A stretch of DNA of 64,000 nt from JAUZRW01 sp034437755 (GTDB lineage Bacteria; Chloroflexota; Anaerolineae; Aggregatilineales; Phototrophicaceae). How positions within the stretch are numbered: the stretch's first letter is position 1; every line of letters begins with the position of its first letter. The notes beneath the pieces are model-generated. The model was not told the origin of the DNA. It ran no database searches and saw only the letters and a program-made list of their open reading frames with translations. The translations under genes were made by a program, and so were the position numbers. The stretch covers positions 7,224 through 71,223 of the forward strand of contig DAOTTV010000130.1 in assembly GCA_034437755.1 (NCBI GenBank), read 5' to 3'. Of the stretch, positions 7,778 through 16,193 are shown in pieces.

Positions 7778-7784
7778 GTTTCAC

Positions 7785-7813
7785 AGTATAGCAAGGCTCG
7801 TCACAGATTTCAA
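7785..7813 (-). promoter_or_regulatory. Promoter of the his operon
   Basis: Minus-strand -35 TTGAAA (7813-7808), 17-bp spacer, -10 TATACT (7790-7785). The predicted start is at about 7779-7777. Confidence 0.8.
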
Positions 7814-7857
7814 CAAGCGGACATCGGTTAGATCAATCGTATTCTGCGCTGGGTTGA

Positions 7858-7887
7858 TTGGTGATCGTGTGCGAGTCGGACTATAAT
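7858..7887 (+). promoter_or_regulatory. Candidate promoter of the hybrid kinase gene
   Basis: TTGGTG (7858-7863), 18-bp spacer, TATAAT (7882-7887). It is divergent from the his promoter; the -10 is consensus and the -35 weak. Confidence 0.5.
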
Positions 7888-7958
7888 AGATGGTGTAAAT
7901 ATTCGCGAGATTAATCCATATCGCAAGGATTGTAACCGAAGTTGAGAAAGTACAAATC

Positions 7959-9101
7959 ATGTCACCTCCGTATCAAACCCAAGCTGGTAATATTCTCATC
8001 GTCGATGATGTCGTCGATAACCTGACGATGCTCAAAGATATGCTAGAAGACCTCGGTCATGAGGTGGAAATGGCTATGAATGGCAAAGCCGCCCTGCAAT
8101 CCGTCGCCAAGCATGTGCCGGATTTGATCTTGCTCGATATTCAGATGCCGGGCATGGATGGTTATAAAGTCTGTGAACGCTTGAAAGCCGATGAAACCAC
8201 GCGGGACGTGCCAGTGATCTTCATCAGCGCTCATGCCAATATTGCGGACGTTCTGCGCGGTTTCGACGTAGGCGGGGTCGATTACGTCGGCAAACCCTTC
8301 CAATTCCGCGAAGTTGTCGCGCGCGTTCAAAGCCAACTCGCGCTCTCGCAACAACGTCAGGAAATCCAGCGCCTGCGTGAGCGTGATCGCCAGCAATACG
8401 AACAACTGACGCAGATGAAGGATCGCTATATCAGCACAACAGCCCATGATCTCAAAAATCCGCTGACGGGCGTTTTGATGTATACGCAGTTGTTGCGCGG
8501 GATGAAGAGCGAGACCGGCGAAGACCTGACCGACATCGCGCAGGGGATTGAACAGAGCGCCCAGAAAATGCGCCGGTTAATCACGGACATCATCGATTTA
8601 GCGAAGATGCAAGTAGGCGAACCCTTGACGCTATTGCCTTATCATATTCAGCCGATACTCGAGCGCATCGAACGCCAATTCCGCTTACAAGCACAGGAGA
8701 AAGGCATCACACTCACACTATCGCAACCTGCTGACCCGATTAAGCTCAACGTTCACGAAACGCAGTTCGAGCGCATCTTCGACAATCTGATCTCGAACGC
8801 GCTCAAATACACGCCGCAGGGTGGAACTGTCGAAATCATCATGGAAGCACATAGCGATCATGTTGCGATTGCTGTCGCTGATAGTGGATTGGGTATCCCT
8901 GATGAAGACCTGCCGCATGTGTTCGAAGCCTTCTTCCGCGTGAAGAAAGCGACGCACAAAAAGTTACACGGGTCAGGGCTAGGCTTGTCGATCGTCGCCG
9001 CCACTGTCGAGCAACATCACGGCGAAATCACTGTCGAAAGTACATTGGAGGCCGGCAGTACGTTCGTCGTGCGCTTGCCCCATATTGAGGAGTCCGCATG
9101 A
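7959..9101 (+). CDS. Response-regulator/histidine-kinase hybrid (REC-HisKA-HATPase)
   Basis: 380 residues with no membrane segment. A receiver domain covers about 11-125, with acidic pair D16-D17, phosphoacceptor D60 (LLLDIQMPGMDG) and K112. A short coiled coil (128-155) leads to the HisKA H-box TTAHDLKNPLTG with H163. The ATPase domain shows the N-box DNLISNALKYTP, the G1 box DSGLGIPDEDL and the G2 box GSGLGLSIV. The receiver-first order is typical of phosphorelay kinases that take input from another kinase. It overlaps the following hydrolase by 4 nt. The cognate partner is unknown. Confidence 0.9.
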   Translation: MSPPYQTQAGNILIVDDVVDNLTMLKDMLEDLGHEVEMAMNGKAALQSVAKHVPDLILLDIQMPGMDGYKVCERLKADETTRDVPVIFISAHANIADVLRGFDVGGVDYVGKPFQFREVVARVQSQLALSQQRQEIQRLRERDRQQYEQLTQMKDRYISTTAHDLKNPLTGVLMYTQLLRGMKSETGEDLTDIAQGIEQSAQKMRRLITDIIDLAKMQVGEPLTLLPYHIQPILERIERQFRLQAQEKGITLTLSQPADPIKLNVHETQFERIFDNLISNALKYTPQGGTVEIIMEAHSDHVAIAVADSGLGIPDEDLPHVFEAFFRVKKATHKKLHGSGLGLSIVAATVEQHHGEITVESTLEAGSTFVVRLPHIEESA

Positions 9102-10081
9102 CAAGACATAATAATGACCGCAACCCGCTCATCAATCTCTTACTCGGTGCCGGTGGTATCGTCGGAGTTTGGTTGGCATGTAGTAAATTATGGGTAGATC
9201 ACGAGATGCCACTTCCACCAGCACTAAACGCCCCGCGTGACGATTTTCATGGGTCACGCTCTACATTCTTGAGTTACTACAGCGATACGAGCGCGGACGG
9301 TCGTCCTTTGCTCTTGCTCCATAGCATCAATGCCGTCGCTAGCAGTTACGAAATCCGCCCGCTCTTCGAGCATTATCGGGGTAAGCGTCCGGTTTATGCG
9401 CTGGATTTACCGGGATACGGCTTCTCTGAGCGCGCTGATCGTGAGTATACGCCACAGTTGTTCGTCAACGCCATTCTCGATTTTATCGATCACATCGGCG
9501 TTGCGGCCATCGACGTGATCGGTCTCTCGCTGACGAGTGAGTTCATCGCCTCGGCCGCTTTACAACAACCGGATGCGTTTCATTCGCTGGTCGTCCTCTC
9601 GCCTACGGGGCTTGCCGGTCGCTCGGTCGATAAAAGCACGCAGGACTCAATCTACAACTTTCTATCTTTCCCGCTCTTGTCACAACCGCTCTACGACCTG
9701 CTGACAATCCGTCCTGGCATTCGCTTTTTCTTGGAGCGGGTTTTCTCGGGCGAGGCGGATGAAGGACTGATTGAATATGCTTACCAGACTAGCCACCAAC
9801 CGAGGGCACGTTATGCGCCGTATTACTTCGTCAGTGGCAAGTTGTTCACCTTCGATATACTGGCGACCACTTACGCTAAGCTGACCGTGCCCACCATGAT
9901 TCTTTACGACAAAGACCCCAACGTGACCTTCGAGCAATTGCCGACTTTGCTCCAGCAGAATGATCACTGGCGCGCGCGCCGGATTCCGCACACGCTGGGC
10001 TTGCCCCATTTTGAACGTCTGGATAAGACGGTCGAAGAACTAGAATTATTCTGGTCAGAACTGGCAGAAGCCAATGCCTAG
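9098..10081 (+). CDS. Alpha/beta hydrolase, membrane-anchored
   Basis: 327 residues. A hydrophobic N-terminal segment (about 11-33) probably anchors it. The fold is marked by LLLLHSINAV (oxyanion region) and YALDLPGYGFSERAD. The nucleophile is S144 in IGLSLTSEF, a G-x-S-x-T elbow rather than G-x-S-x-G. The acid is probably the Asp of LYDKDPNV and the base the His of LGLPHFERLD. The substrate is unknown; esterase and C-C hydrolase are both possible. The ATGA overlap with the upstream kinase gene implies co-expression. Confidence 0.82.
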   Translation: MTRHNNDRNPLINLLLGAGGIVGVWLACSKLWVDHEMPLPPALNAPRDDFHGSRSTFLSYYSDTSADGRPLLLLHSINAVASSYEIRPLFEHYRGKRPVYALDLPGYGFSERADREYTPQLFVNAILDFIDHIGVAAIDVIGLSLTSEFIASAALQQPDAFHSLVVLSPTGLAGRSVDKSTQDSIYNFLSFPLLSQPLYDLLTIRPGIRFFLERVFSGEADEGLIEYAYQTSHQPRARYAPYYFVSGKLFTFDILATTYAKLTVPTMILYDKDPNVTFEQLPTLLQQNDHWRARRIPHTLGLPHFERLDKTVEELELFWSELAEANA

Positions 10082-10089
10082 CATCCGCA

Positions 10090-10122
10090 ACCGCGCTCAT
10101 TATTCATCTGCATGAGCGCGGT
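10090..10122. terminator. Bidirectional hairpin between convergent genes
   Basis: Perfect 11-bp inverted repeat ACCGCGCTCAT/ATGAGCGCGGT (10090-10100 with 10112-10122) between the hydrolase stop and the udk stop. It has no clear T-tract, though CTTTTT follows from 10133 on the plus strand. Confidence 0.55.
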
Positions 10123-10129
10123 ATGGGCT

Positions 10130-10762
10130 TCACTTTTTGGGCAGCATACTGCGGATGCGCTCGGCGATCATGTCGATGGCGACCCAGTTAAAACCGCCTT
10201 CGGGGATGATAATATCGGCATAGCGTTTGCTTGGCTCGACAAATTTGAGATGCATCGGGCGCACGGTCTTCAAATACTGGTCGATGACGCTATCAGCAGA
10301 TCGTCCGCGCTCTTCGATGTCGCGTCGCAGGCGACGAATGAAGCGGATGTCTGCATCTGTATCGACGTAAATCTTGATGTCGAACAAATTGCGTAAATCA
10401 GGCTCGGCGAAGATCAAGATGCCTTCAACGAGGATAATCGGTTGCGCCGAGATGTGTTCGGTCTCTTTGACGCGGATATGCTGGGTGAAATCGTAAATTG
10501 GCACTTCGGCGGTATGGTTGTTCTGTAATTGTTTCACATGGTCGATCAAGAGCGCGGTATCGAGCGCATCCGGATGATCGAAGTTGATCGCCCGTCTTTC
10601 GTCGTAGGGCAGGTGTGCGAGGTCTTTATAATAACTATCATGCGCGAGATATGCGATGTGCTGTTCACCCACGCGCTCCAAAATCTGATACGAGACGGTG
10701 GTCTTGCCCGATCCGGTCCCACCTGCCACACCGATTGTCACCGGACGCTTGTTGTTTGTCAT
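10130..10762 (-). CDS. udk: Uridine kinase
   Basis: 210 residues. It phosphorylates uridine and cytidine with ATP or GTP in pyrimidine salvage. The Walker A GGTGSGKT is at 14-21. The nucleoside-binding region DSYYKDLAHLPYDERRAINFDHPDA and lid FTQHIRVKETEHI match the family. The frame stays open upstream into the tRNA gene and terminator, but the ATG at 10762 (AAGGG upstream) gives the canonical N-terminus and ordinary length. The longer frame would overlap tRNA-Thr and is rejected. Confidence 0.93.
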   Translation of the reverse strand: MTNNKRPVTIGVAGGTGSGKTTVSYQILERVGEQHIAYLAHDSYYKDLAHLPYDERRAINFDHPDALDTALLIDHVKQLQNNHTAEVPIYDFTQHIRVKETEHISAQPIILVEGILIFAEPDLRNLFDIKIYVDTDADIRFIRRLRRDIEERGRSADSVIDQYLKTVRPMHLKFVEPSKRYADIIIPEGGFNWVAIDMIAERIRSMLPKK

Positions 10763-10785
10763 GCGTGATCGACCCTTGAGGATAC

Positions 10786-10811
10786 AAAACAAAAAGCCCG
10801 TCCAGGCGGGC
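10786..10811 (-). terminator. Terminator of the tRNA-Thr gene
   Basis: Minus strand: GCCCG (10811-10807) pairs with CGGGC (10800-10796) and is followed by TTTTTGTTTT. It lies between tRNA-Thr and udk, so udk is probably transcribed separately or by read-through. Confidence 0.8.
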
Positions 10812-10822
10812 AATCTTGGGTG

Positions 10823-10895
10823 AGCCACTGGTGGGACTTGAACCCACAACCTCGCGCTTACGAAGCGTGTGCTCTGCCAGTTGAGCTACAGTGGC
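10823..10895 (-). tRNA. tRNA-Thr (anticodon CGT)
   Basis: A complete 73-nt cloverleaf. The acceptor arms GCCACTG/CAGTGGC pair perfectly. The D-arm is GCTC/GAGC. The anticodon loop TTCGTAA places CGT at 34-36, reading the Thr codon ACG. The T-arm is GTGGG-TTCAAGT-CCCAC. The anticodon stem CACGC/GCGCG has one A-C mismatch. The discriminator base is T and CCA is not encoded. Confidence 0.95.
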
Positions 10896-10907
10896 ATATA
10901 AGACAGT

Positions 10908-10936
10908 AATATATCAAAAGCCGATGTTGATCGCAA
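10908..10936 (-). promoter_or_regulatory. Promoter of tRNA-Thr
   Basis: Minus-strand -35 TTGCGA (10936-10931), 17-bp spacer, -10 TATATT (10913-10908), 12 nt before the mature 5' end. Confidence 0.65.
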
Positions 10937-10961
10937 GGCTCAAATTCACGCGCCATAATGC

Positions 10962-10991
10962 ATGACCGCCTACTACATGGCAGACGGTCAT
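10962..10991 (-). terminator. Hairpin downstream of aceA
   Basis: A 12-bp stem including two G-U pairs (10991-10980 with 10973-10962, 6-nt loop) lies 30 nt after the aceA stop. No T-tract follows, so it is either a weak terminator or an mRNA 3' stabiliser. Confidence 0.45.
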
Positions 10992-11020
10992 ACAGAGAGA
11001 GTTTGTATAGCGCGATGCGC

Positions 11021-12340
11021 TTAGTCGCCGGCAGGGGTTGGCTCGGTGCTTTCGATGTTGAATTGCTCTTCTTCCGTCGAGCCTTTCATCGCCCCCGTTG
11101 ACGCTTGTCCGGCGGTGACGATCGTTTGGACAGCATCGAAGTAGCTGGTGCCGACGAAGGACTGGTGCTTCACAGCGCTGTAGCCGAATGCCGCTTCCAT
11201 CGCGAATTCACGATCTTGCAATTCGCTGTAGGCGCTCATGCCGCGTTCGCGGTAACCTTGCGCCAGTTCGAACATGCTCAAGTTCAGCGCGTGGAAGCCA
11301 GCCAGCGTGATGAACTGGAAGGTATAGCCCATCTTACCCAGTTCTTTCTGGAATTTGGCGATAGTCGCTTTGTCGAGGTGGTTGCTCCAGTTGAAGGACG
11401 GCGAGCAGTTGTACATCAACTTCTTGCCGGGGAACTGCGCGTGGATGGCTTCGGCAAATTGGCGTGCTTCGTCCAGATCGGGGTGTTTGGTCTCGCACCA
11501 TACCATATCGACGTAGGGCGCGTATGCCAGCCCGCGGGCAATCGCCGCCTCTACCCCGTTATTGACGCTGTGGAAGCCTTCGCTGGTGCGTGGTTCGTCA
11601 GCTTGGATGAAGGGACGATCGCGCTCGTCGATGTCGCTCGTCAGCAGGGTTGCGGCTTCGGCATCGGTGCGTGCCACGATGATGATCGGCACATCCATCA
11701 CATCCGCCGCGAGGCGAGCCGCCACCAGCTTGTTGATCGCTTCCTGAGTCGGGACAAGCACTTTACCACCGAGGTGACCGCACTTTTTAGCGGATGAGAG
11801 TTGGTCTTCGTAGTGGATACCGGCAACACCGGCTTCGATCATCGCTTTGGTCAGTTCGAAGGTGTTCAGGTTACCGCCGAAGCCCGCTTCAGCATCTGCC
11901 ATCATCGGCGCGAAGTAGTTGACCTTACCGCCGCCGTTCATGTTTTGTACTTGATCTGCACGCATCAAGGCGTTATTCACGCGCTTGATCAGTTCTGGCA
12001 CGCTGTTCGCGGGGTACAGGCTCTGGTCAGGGTACATCTGCCCGGCGACGTTGGCATCAGCCGCGGTTTGCCAGCCACTGATGTAAATCGCCTTCAAACC
12101 GGCTTGCACTTGTTGCACGGCTTGGTTACCGCTCATCGCCCCCAGGGCGTTGACGTAATCTTCGCTCTGCATCAAGTCCCACAGGCGTTCTGCGCCGTGC
12201 TTCGCCAGCGTATATTCAACTTTGAGGCTATTACGCAGGCTCACGACTTCTTCGGCGGTGTAGGGGCGCTCGATGCCTTCCCAGCGCGGATTATTTTCCC
12301 AGTCTTGCTTCAGTTGTTCGATTTGTTCTTGCTTGTTCAT
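11021..12340 (-). CDS. aceA: Isocitrate lyase
   Basis: 439 residues. It splits isocitrate to succinate and glyoxylate, the first step of the glyoxylate shunt. The catalytic loop KKCGHLGGKV is at 185-194 with C187 and H189. The metal and substrate regions are MMADAEAGFGG and MVWCETKHPDLDEA. Length matches the short bacterial (E. coli-like) type. It is preceded by AGGGAG and lies 61 nt after aceB, so the two form an operon. Together they allow growth on acetate or fatty acids, consistent with the FadD-type ligase nearby. Confidence 0.97.
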   Translation of the reverse strand: MNKQEQIEQLKQDWENNPRWEGIERPYTAEEVVSLRNSLKVEYTLAKHGAERLWDLMQSEDYVNALGAMSGNQAVQQVQAGLKAIYISGWQTAADANVAGQMYPDQSLYPANSVPELIKRVNNALMRADQVQNMNGGGKVNYFAPMMADAEAGFGGNLNTFELTKAMIEAGVAGIHYEDQLSSAKKCGHLGGKVLVPTQEAINKLVAARLAADVMDVPIIIVARTDAEAATLLTSDIDERDRPFIQADEPRTSEGFHSVNNGVEAAIARGLAYAPYVDMVWCETKHPDLDEARQFAEAIHAQFPGKKLMYNCSPSFNWSNHLDKATIAKFQKELGKMGYTFQFITLAGFHALNLSMFELAQGYRERGMSAYSELQDREFAMEAAFGYSAVKHQSFVGTSYFDAVQTIVTAGQASTGAMKGSTEEEQFNIESTEPTPAGD

Positions 12341-12401
12341 GATGTTTTCTCCCTAAATGATGTTGGAGGGCAATGAGTGCCCGCTATGATGTTGCGTGCG
12401 A

Positions 12402-13997
12402 TCAGTTGATGTGTTCTTGTGCTTTTAACGTCAGGAACTCTGTAAACTCAGGTTCGCGGACGAGTTCATCGAACAGCTTGGCGGCAAGCTGATAATGACC
12501 ATTCTCAAAGCGGTCGTCGCCAACTTCGCGCTGGATGGCATCCATCTCTTCTTCCAGCGTCTGGCTATATAAATCGAGCGTGACCGTGCGACCATCGTCC
12601 ATCCGGGCTTCGTGCTTTACCCATTGCCAGACTTGCGTCCGGCTAATCTCAGCCGTAGCGGCATCTTCCATCAGGTTATAAAGCGGCACACAGCCATTCC
12701 CACCGAGCCATGCCTCAAGATATTGAATGCCGACCTTGATATTCTGGCGTAAGCCGTGCTCGGTGATGGTGCCATCCGGCACACGCACGAGGTCTTCGGC
12801 TGTCACGTTGACATCATGGCGCGGCTTGTCAGAAATTTGATTAGCCTGTGGCATATGCTTATCGAAAATCTCCTTAGCGATCGGCACTAAGCCGGGATGT
12901 GCAACCCATGTGCCATCGTGACCGTCGCGCGCTTCGCGTTCTTTATCCGCGCGGACTTTGTCGAGGGCGGCTTGGTTGGCTTCTTCATCGTTCTTGATCG
13001 GGATTTGTGCCGCCATACCACCCATGGCATGTGCGCCCCGACGATGGCAGGTCTTGATGACTAGTTCGGAGTAGGCTTTCATGAATTCGACAGTCATCGT
13101 CACCTGCGAGCGATCTGGCAGGACGAATGCGGGGTCGTTGCGGAATTTTTTGATGTAGCTGAAGATATAATCCCAACGACCACAGTTCAAACCGGCGGAG
13201 TGATCGCGCAGTTCCCACAGAATTTCATCAATCTCGAAAGAGGCGAGGATCGTCTCAACTAGTACCGTTGCCTTGATCGTGCGGCGTGGCACGTCTAGCT
13301 CATCCTGCGCCATGTTGAAGATGTCATTCCACAAGCGTGCTTCGAGATGATTTTCTAGCTTGGGCAGGTAGAAATACGGGCCTGTGCCGCGTTCGATGGC
13401 GGCTTTCGCATTGTGGAAGAAGTACAAGCCGAAGTCGAAGATTCCACCCGGCACAGGGTCACCATCAATCAGCATGTGGCTCTCATCGAGATGCCAACCG
13501 CGCGGGCGTACCATCAACACGGCTGTTTCCGCTTGCAATTGGTAGAATTTGCCATCAGCGCGAGTAAATGTGATCTCACGGCGCACCGCATCGCGCAGGT
13601 TGATCTGTCCCTGCACCATGTTTTCCCACGTTGGGCTATTGGCATCTTCAAAATCTGCCATGAAAACCGATGCACCACTGTTCAGCGCGTTGATAACCAT
13701 CTTGCGCTCAGTCGGGCCCGTGATCTCGACACGGCGATCTTCTAAATCTGCCGGAATCTGAGCGATGCGCCAGTTATTCTCGCGCACCTTGTGCGTGTCC
13801 GGCAAAAAATCTGGCATCTCACCCGCATCAAGTTTCGCCTGACGTTCTTCGCGTGCTTTCAACAAATCATCGCGACGCGACCGAAATTCACGAGTGAGCT
13901 TGGCGACAAACGCCAATGCTTCGGGAGTCAAAATCTCCTCGAATTCCGGAGTCATCTTGCCTGTAATCTTAATGGCTTTCGCTTGCTCTAAAACCAT
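12402..13997 (-). CDS. aceB: Malate synthase (A type)
   Basis: 531 residues, the usual length of malate synthase A. It condenses glyoxylate and acetyl-CoA to malate. Conserved blocks include SVFMADFEDANSPTWEN, AVLMVRPRGWHLDE (catalytic Arg), the Mg-binding region VLVETILASFEIDEIL and MGGMAAQIPIK. A late acidic segment (NLMEDAATAEISRTQVWQW) carries the catalytic Asp/Glu. ATG at 13997 with AAGGAG upstream. It is the first gene of the aceB-aceA operon. Confidence 0.97.
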   Translation of the reverse strand: MVLEQAKAIKITGKMTPEFEEILTPEALAFVAKLTREFRSRRDDLLKAREERQAKLDAGEMPDFLPDTHKVRENNWRIAQIPADLEDRRVEITGPTERKMVINALNSGASVFMADFEDANSPTWENMVQGQINLRDAVRREITFTRADGKFYQLQAETAVLMVRPRGWHLDESHMLIDGDPVPGGIFDFGLYFFHNAKAAIERGTGPYFYLPKLENHLEARLWNDIFNMAQDELDVPRRTIKATVLVETILASFEIDEILWELRDHSAGLNCGRWDYIFSYIKKFRNDPAFVLPDRSQVTMTVEFMKAYSELVIKTCHRRGAHAMGGMAAQIPIKNDEEANQAALDKVRADKEREARDGHDGTWVAHPGLVPIAKEIFDKHMPQANQISDKPRHDVNVTAEDLVRVPDGTITEHGLRQNIKVGIQYLEAWLGGNGCVPLYNLMEDAATAEISRTQVWQWVKHEARMDDGRTVTLDLYSQTLEEEMDAIQREVGDDRFENGHYQLAAKLFDELVREPEFTEFLTLKAQEHIN

Positions 13998-14395
13998 GTG
14001 CTACTGCCCTTCTCCTTGATTGTAACGCAATATTGAATAAAGTGGCTCTCGGCATATGTTGTTTTTGTAAGAGTGACGATGCTAGAAATGATGAAATAGA
14101 CTGAAGCGTTAAGCCGCCGCCGTCGTAACGACGACAGACATGCAGACTGAAGAGGCAACACAGGAGACATGATTATGGCTAGTGGTTATGATTTGCGTTT
14201 CATATAAAATGATGCAAAACATGATGCTCAGTTACCTCTTCAAAAAGTGCGGAAATCCTTACGACGCTTTCTAGTGTACTCCCCGCTTTCCGTCACCCTG
14301 TACGACAACCTTGTGAAATTTGGCGCATTTTTTTCACACAATCTGTGCAAACATCATCATAAGTGAGCGCGAGATAAACCTCGAAAAAATGCCGA
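13998..14395. other. Spacer upstream of aceB
   Basis: No credible gene. It should hold the aceB promoter, but I see no convincing -35/-10 pair. A TGTGAAA (14312-14318) and TTTCACA (14332-14338) inverted repeat with a 13-nt centre could bind a regulator. A 10-codon frame with AGGAG (ATG 14175) on the plus strand is probably chance. Confidence 0.4.
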
Positions 14396-14431
14396 AACCC
14401 CCCACTTCGTCATAGTGTACGAAGCGAGGTT
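14396..14431. terminator. Hairpin downstream of purH
   Basis: AACCCCCCACTTCGT (14396-14410) and ACGAAGCGAGGTT (14419-14431) form an interrupted stem, 8-nt loop, about 40 nt past the purH stop. A pyrimidine-rich tail (TTCTTCTTTT) follows on the plus strand. A later T-run (14385-14390) lies on the minus strand. Confidence 0.5.
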
Positions 14432-14472
14432 CTTCTTTTCAGACAGATCGCAGGAAACAGTTAAATATCAAA

Positions 14473-16011
14473 TTAATGGCGGAAGTGGCGCGTGCCGGTG
14501 AAGACCATCGCCAAGCCGGCTTCATTAGCGGCGCGGATCACTTCGCTATCGCGGATCGACCCGCCGGGCTGGATGACAGCCGTAATGCCTGCTTCTGCCG
14601 CGGCTTCGATACCATCCGGAAACGGGAAGAAGGCATCTGAGGCGAGGACAGCACCTGTAGCTTCGTCCCCGGCTTTCTTGACCGCTAACTCCACTGCATC
14701 GACACGGCTAGGCAAACCGCCACCGACGCCGACCGTGCGATTGGGCTTAGCGAGGACGATCGAATTCGACTTCACATGCTGGACGGCTTTCCACGCGAAT
14801 TCCAGCGCCTGCAACTCCTCCTCACTCGGGGCGCGCTCGGTGACGGTCTTCAAGGCTGTGCCGTCCGGATCGCCCGCGTCTATCCGTTGAACCAAGAAAC
14901 CTTGATGCACACTGCGAATATCGAGCGTGTTTTTGTCATACGGGCGCGACATCTGCAAAATGCGGCAGTTCTTACGGCTTTTCTTCAAGGCTTCGACTGC
15001 TTCCGGTGTGAATTCGGCCGCGGCGATGGCTTCGACGAATAGCGATCCAATCGCCTCAACGAAATCGACATCGACCGGACGATTGACCGCGATAATCCCA
15101 CCGAATGCCGAGACTGGATCGGACGCGAGCGCCTTCGGAAAAGCTGTGGCGATGCTATCTGCGCTGGCGATGCCTGTCGGTGTCAAGTGCTTGACAATGA
15201 CGACCGTCGGCTTGTCGAAGCTACTGACGGCGCGCCACGTTGCATCCACATCGAGAATATTATTGTACGACAACTGTTTGCCGCCCAGTTGCTTCGCCCC
15301 CAGCGGCGTTTGCTTGCCCTGTGTGCTGTAATAACTGGCGCTCTGGTGCGGGTTTTCGCCATAGCGCAATTCATCGACGCGCTGTAAGGCCATCGCAAGA
15401 TGCTTCGGTAGGGTCTCCGGTTCGACGGCGGCGGTCGTCGTATCCTGCGCGAGAAATGCGTTGATCGCCGTGTCGTAATCGCGCGTATGCCCGAAGGCTT
15501 TGACGGCGAGATGTCGCCGCAATGCCAGATCAACCTCGCCCGTATCGCGCAGGGTGTCGATCACACGTTGATAATCACTGGGCTGGCAGATGGTTACCAC
15601 GCGGAAGAAGTTCTTCGCCGCCGCCCGTAATAAGGCCACCCCGCCAATATCGATCTTTTCAATGGCATCCTGCAAGGTCGCGCCCTGTGCGACAGTCTCC
15701 TGAAACGGATACAAGTTACACACGACCATCGCAATCGGCGCGATGCTGTGTTCGGCAAGTTCGCTCATGTCGGCTTCGCTATCACGCGCTAGAATCCCGC
15801 CATGAATAGCGGGGTGCAGGGTTTTCACACGGCCGCCCAGCATCTCGGGTGATTGTGTGAGTTGTTCGACCGGTGTCACATCAAGCCCCGCCTCGGTCAG
15901 CGTGCGGGCGGTGCCGCCACTGGCGACTAATTCCCAGCCAAAGTTTACAAGTTCCTTAGCAAAATCCACAACATCGGTTTTATCCGATACACTTAGTAAT
16001 GCTCTTGGCAT
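14473..16011 (-). CDS. purH: Bifunctional AICAR transformylase / IMP cyclohydrolase
   Basis: 512 residues. It catalyses the last two steps of IMP synthesis and also recycles the AICAR released by HisF. The N-terminal MGS-like cyclohydrolase domain begins RALLSVSDKTDVVDFA and contains LGGRVKTLHPAIHGGIL. The transformylase domain shows LRYGENPHQSASYY and SAFGGIIAVNRPVD. The loop usually written KHxNPCG reads KHLTPTG: the catalytic Lys-His are kept, while Asn and Cys are Thr. ATG at 16011 with AGGAG 6 nt upstream. Confidence 0.96.
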   Translation of the reverse strand: MPRALLSVSDKTDVVDFAKELVNFGWELVASGGTARTLTEAGLDVTPVEQLTQSPEMLGGRVKTLHPAIHGGILARDSEADMSELAEHSIAPIAMVVCNLYPFQETVAQGATLQDAIEKIDIGGVALLRAAAKNFFRVVTICQPSDYQRVIDTLRDTGEVDLALRRHLAVKAFGHTRDYDTAINAFLAQDTTTAAVEPETLPKHLAMALQRVDELRYGENPHQSASYYSTQGKQTPLGAKQLGGKQLSYNNILDVDATWRAVSSFDKPTVVIVKHLTPTGIASADSIATAFPKALASDPVSAFGGIIAVNRPVDVDFVEAIGSLFVEAIAAAEFTPEAVEALKKSRKNCRILQMSRPYDKNTLDIRSVHQGFLVQRIDAGDPDGTALKTVTERAPSEEELQALEFAWKAVQHVKSNSIVLAKPNRTVGVGGGLPSRVDAVELAVKKAGDEATGAVLASDAFFPFPDGIEAAAEAGITAVIQPGGSIRDSEVIRAANEAGLAMVFTGTRHFRH

Positions 16012-16047
16012 TGTTCGCTCCTAATTAGTTTTTGTTACTAAGTGGCG

Positions 16048-16075
16048 ATTATAACTGTTTTAAATGGTGAAACAA
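16048..16075 (-). promoter_or_regulatory. Promoter of purH
   Basis: Minus-strand -35 TTGTTT (16075-16070), 16-bp spacer, -10 TATAAT (16053-16048). The leader is only about 30 nt, so no purine riboswitch fits. Confidence 0.65.
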
Positions 16076-16193
16076 GCTGTCTTAGAATGTAAGTGGTGGG
16101 AATGAGACACTGTGAAATGTTTCGCGCAAGGTTTATGAAACGTGCCATAACTAGAGTTCTATTTAGAAGCACAATAAGGCAGAGGAGATAACG

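Larger units (their letters stand above)
7651..7784 (-). promoter_or_regulatory. Histidine transcription attenuator (leader RNA)
   Basis: Between the promoter and hisH the leader holds a His-rich peptide and mutually exclusive pairings. Segment 1, CACCA (7750-7746), covers the first two His codons and pairs with TGGTG (7722-7718). Segment 2, TTGGTGTTGG (7723-7714), can instead pair with CCCGCACCGA (7673-7664), which is the 5' arm of the terminator plus its loop. I count nine of ten positions paired, two of them G-U. Ribosome stalling on His codons would free segment 2, form the antiterminator and permit hisH transcription. The mechanism is inferred from pairing and from known his leaders of Gammaproteobacteria. 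Confidence 0.82.

Noticed and set aside
10763..10849. N-terminal extension of udk
   Set aside because: It would overlap the tRNA-Thr gene and its terminator, and the ATG at 10762 gives the family N-terminus.
11105..11797. Long plus-strand frames opposite aceA
   Set aside because: Antisense shadows of the isocitrate lyase gene.
14312..14338. TGTGAAA/TTTCACA as a CRP site upstream of aceB
   Set aside because: The spacing is 13 nt, not the 6-8 nt of CRP-type sites; kept only as a note in the spacer.
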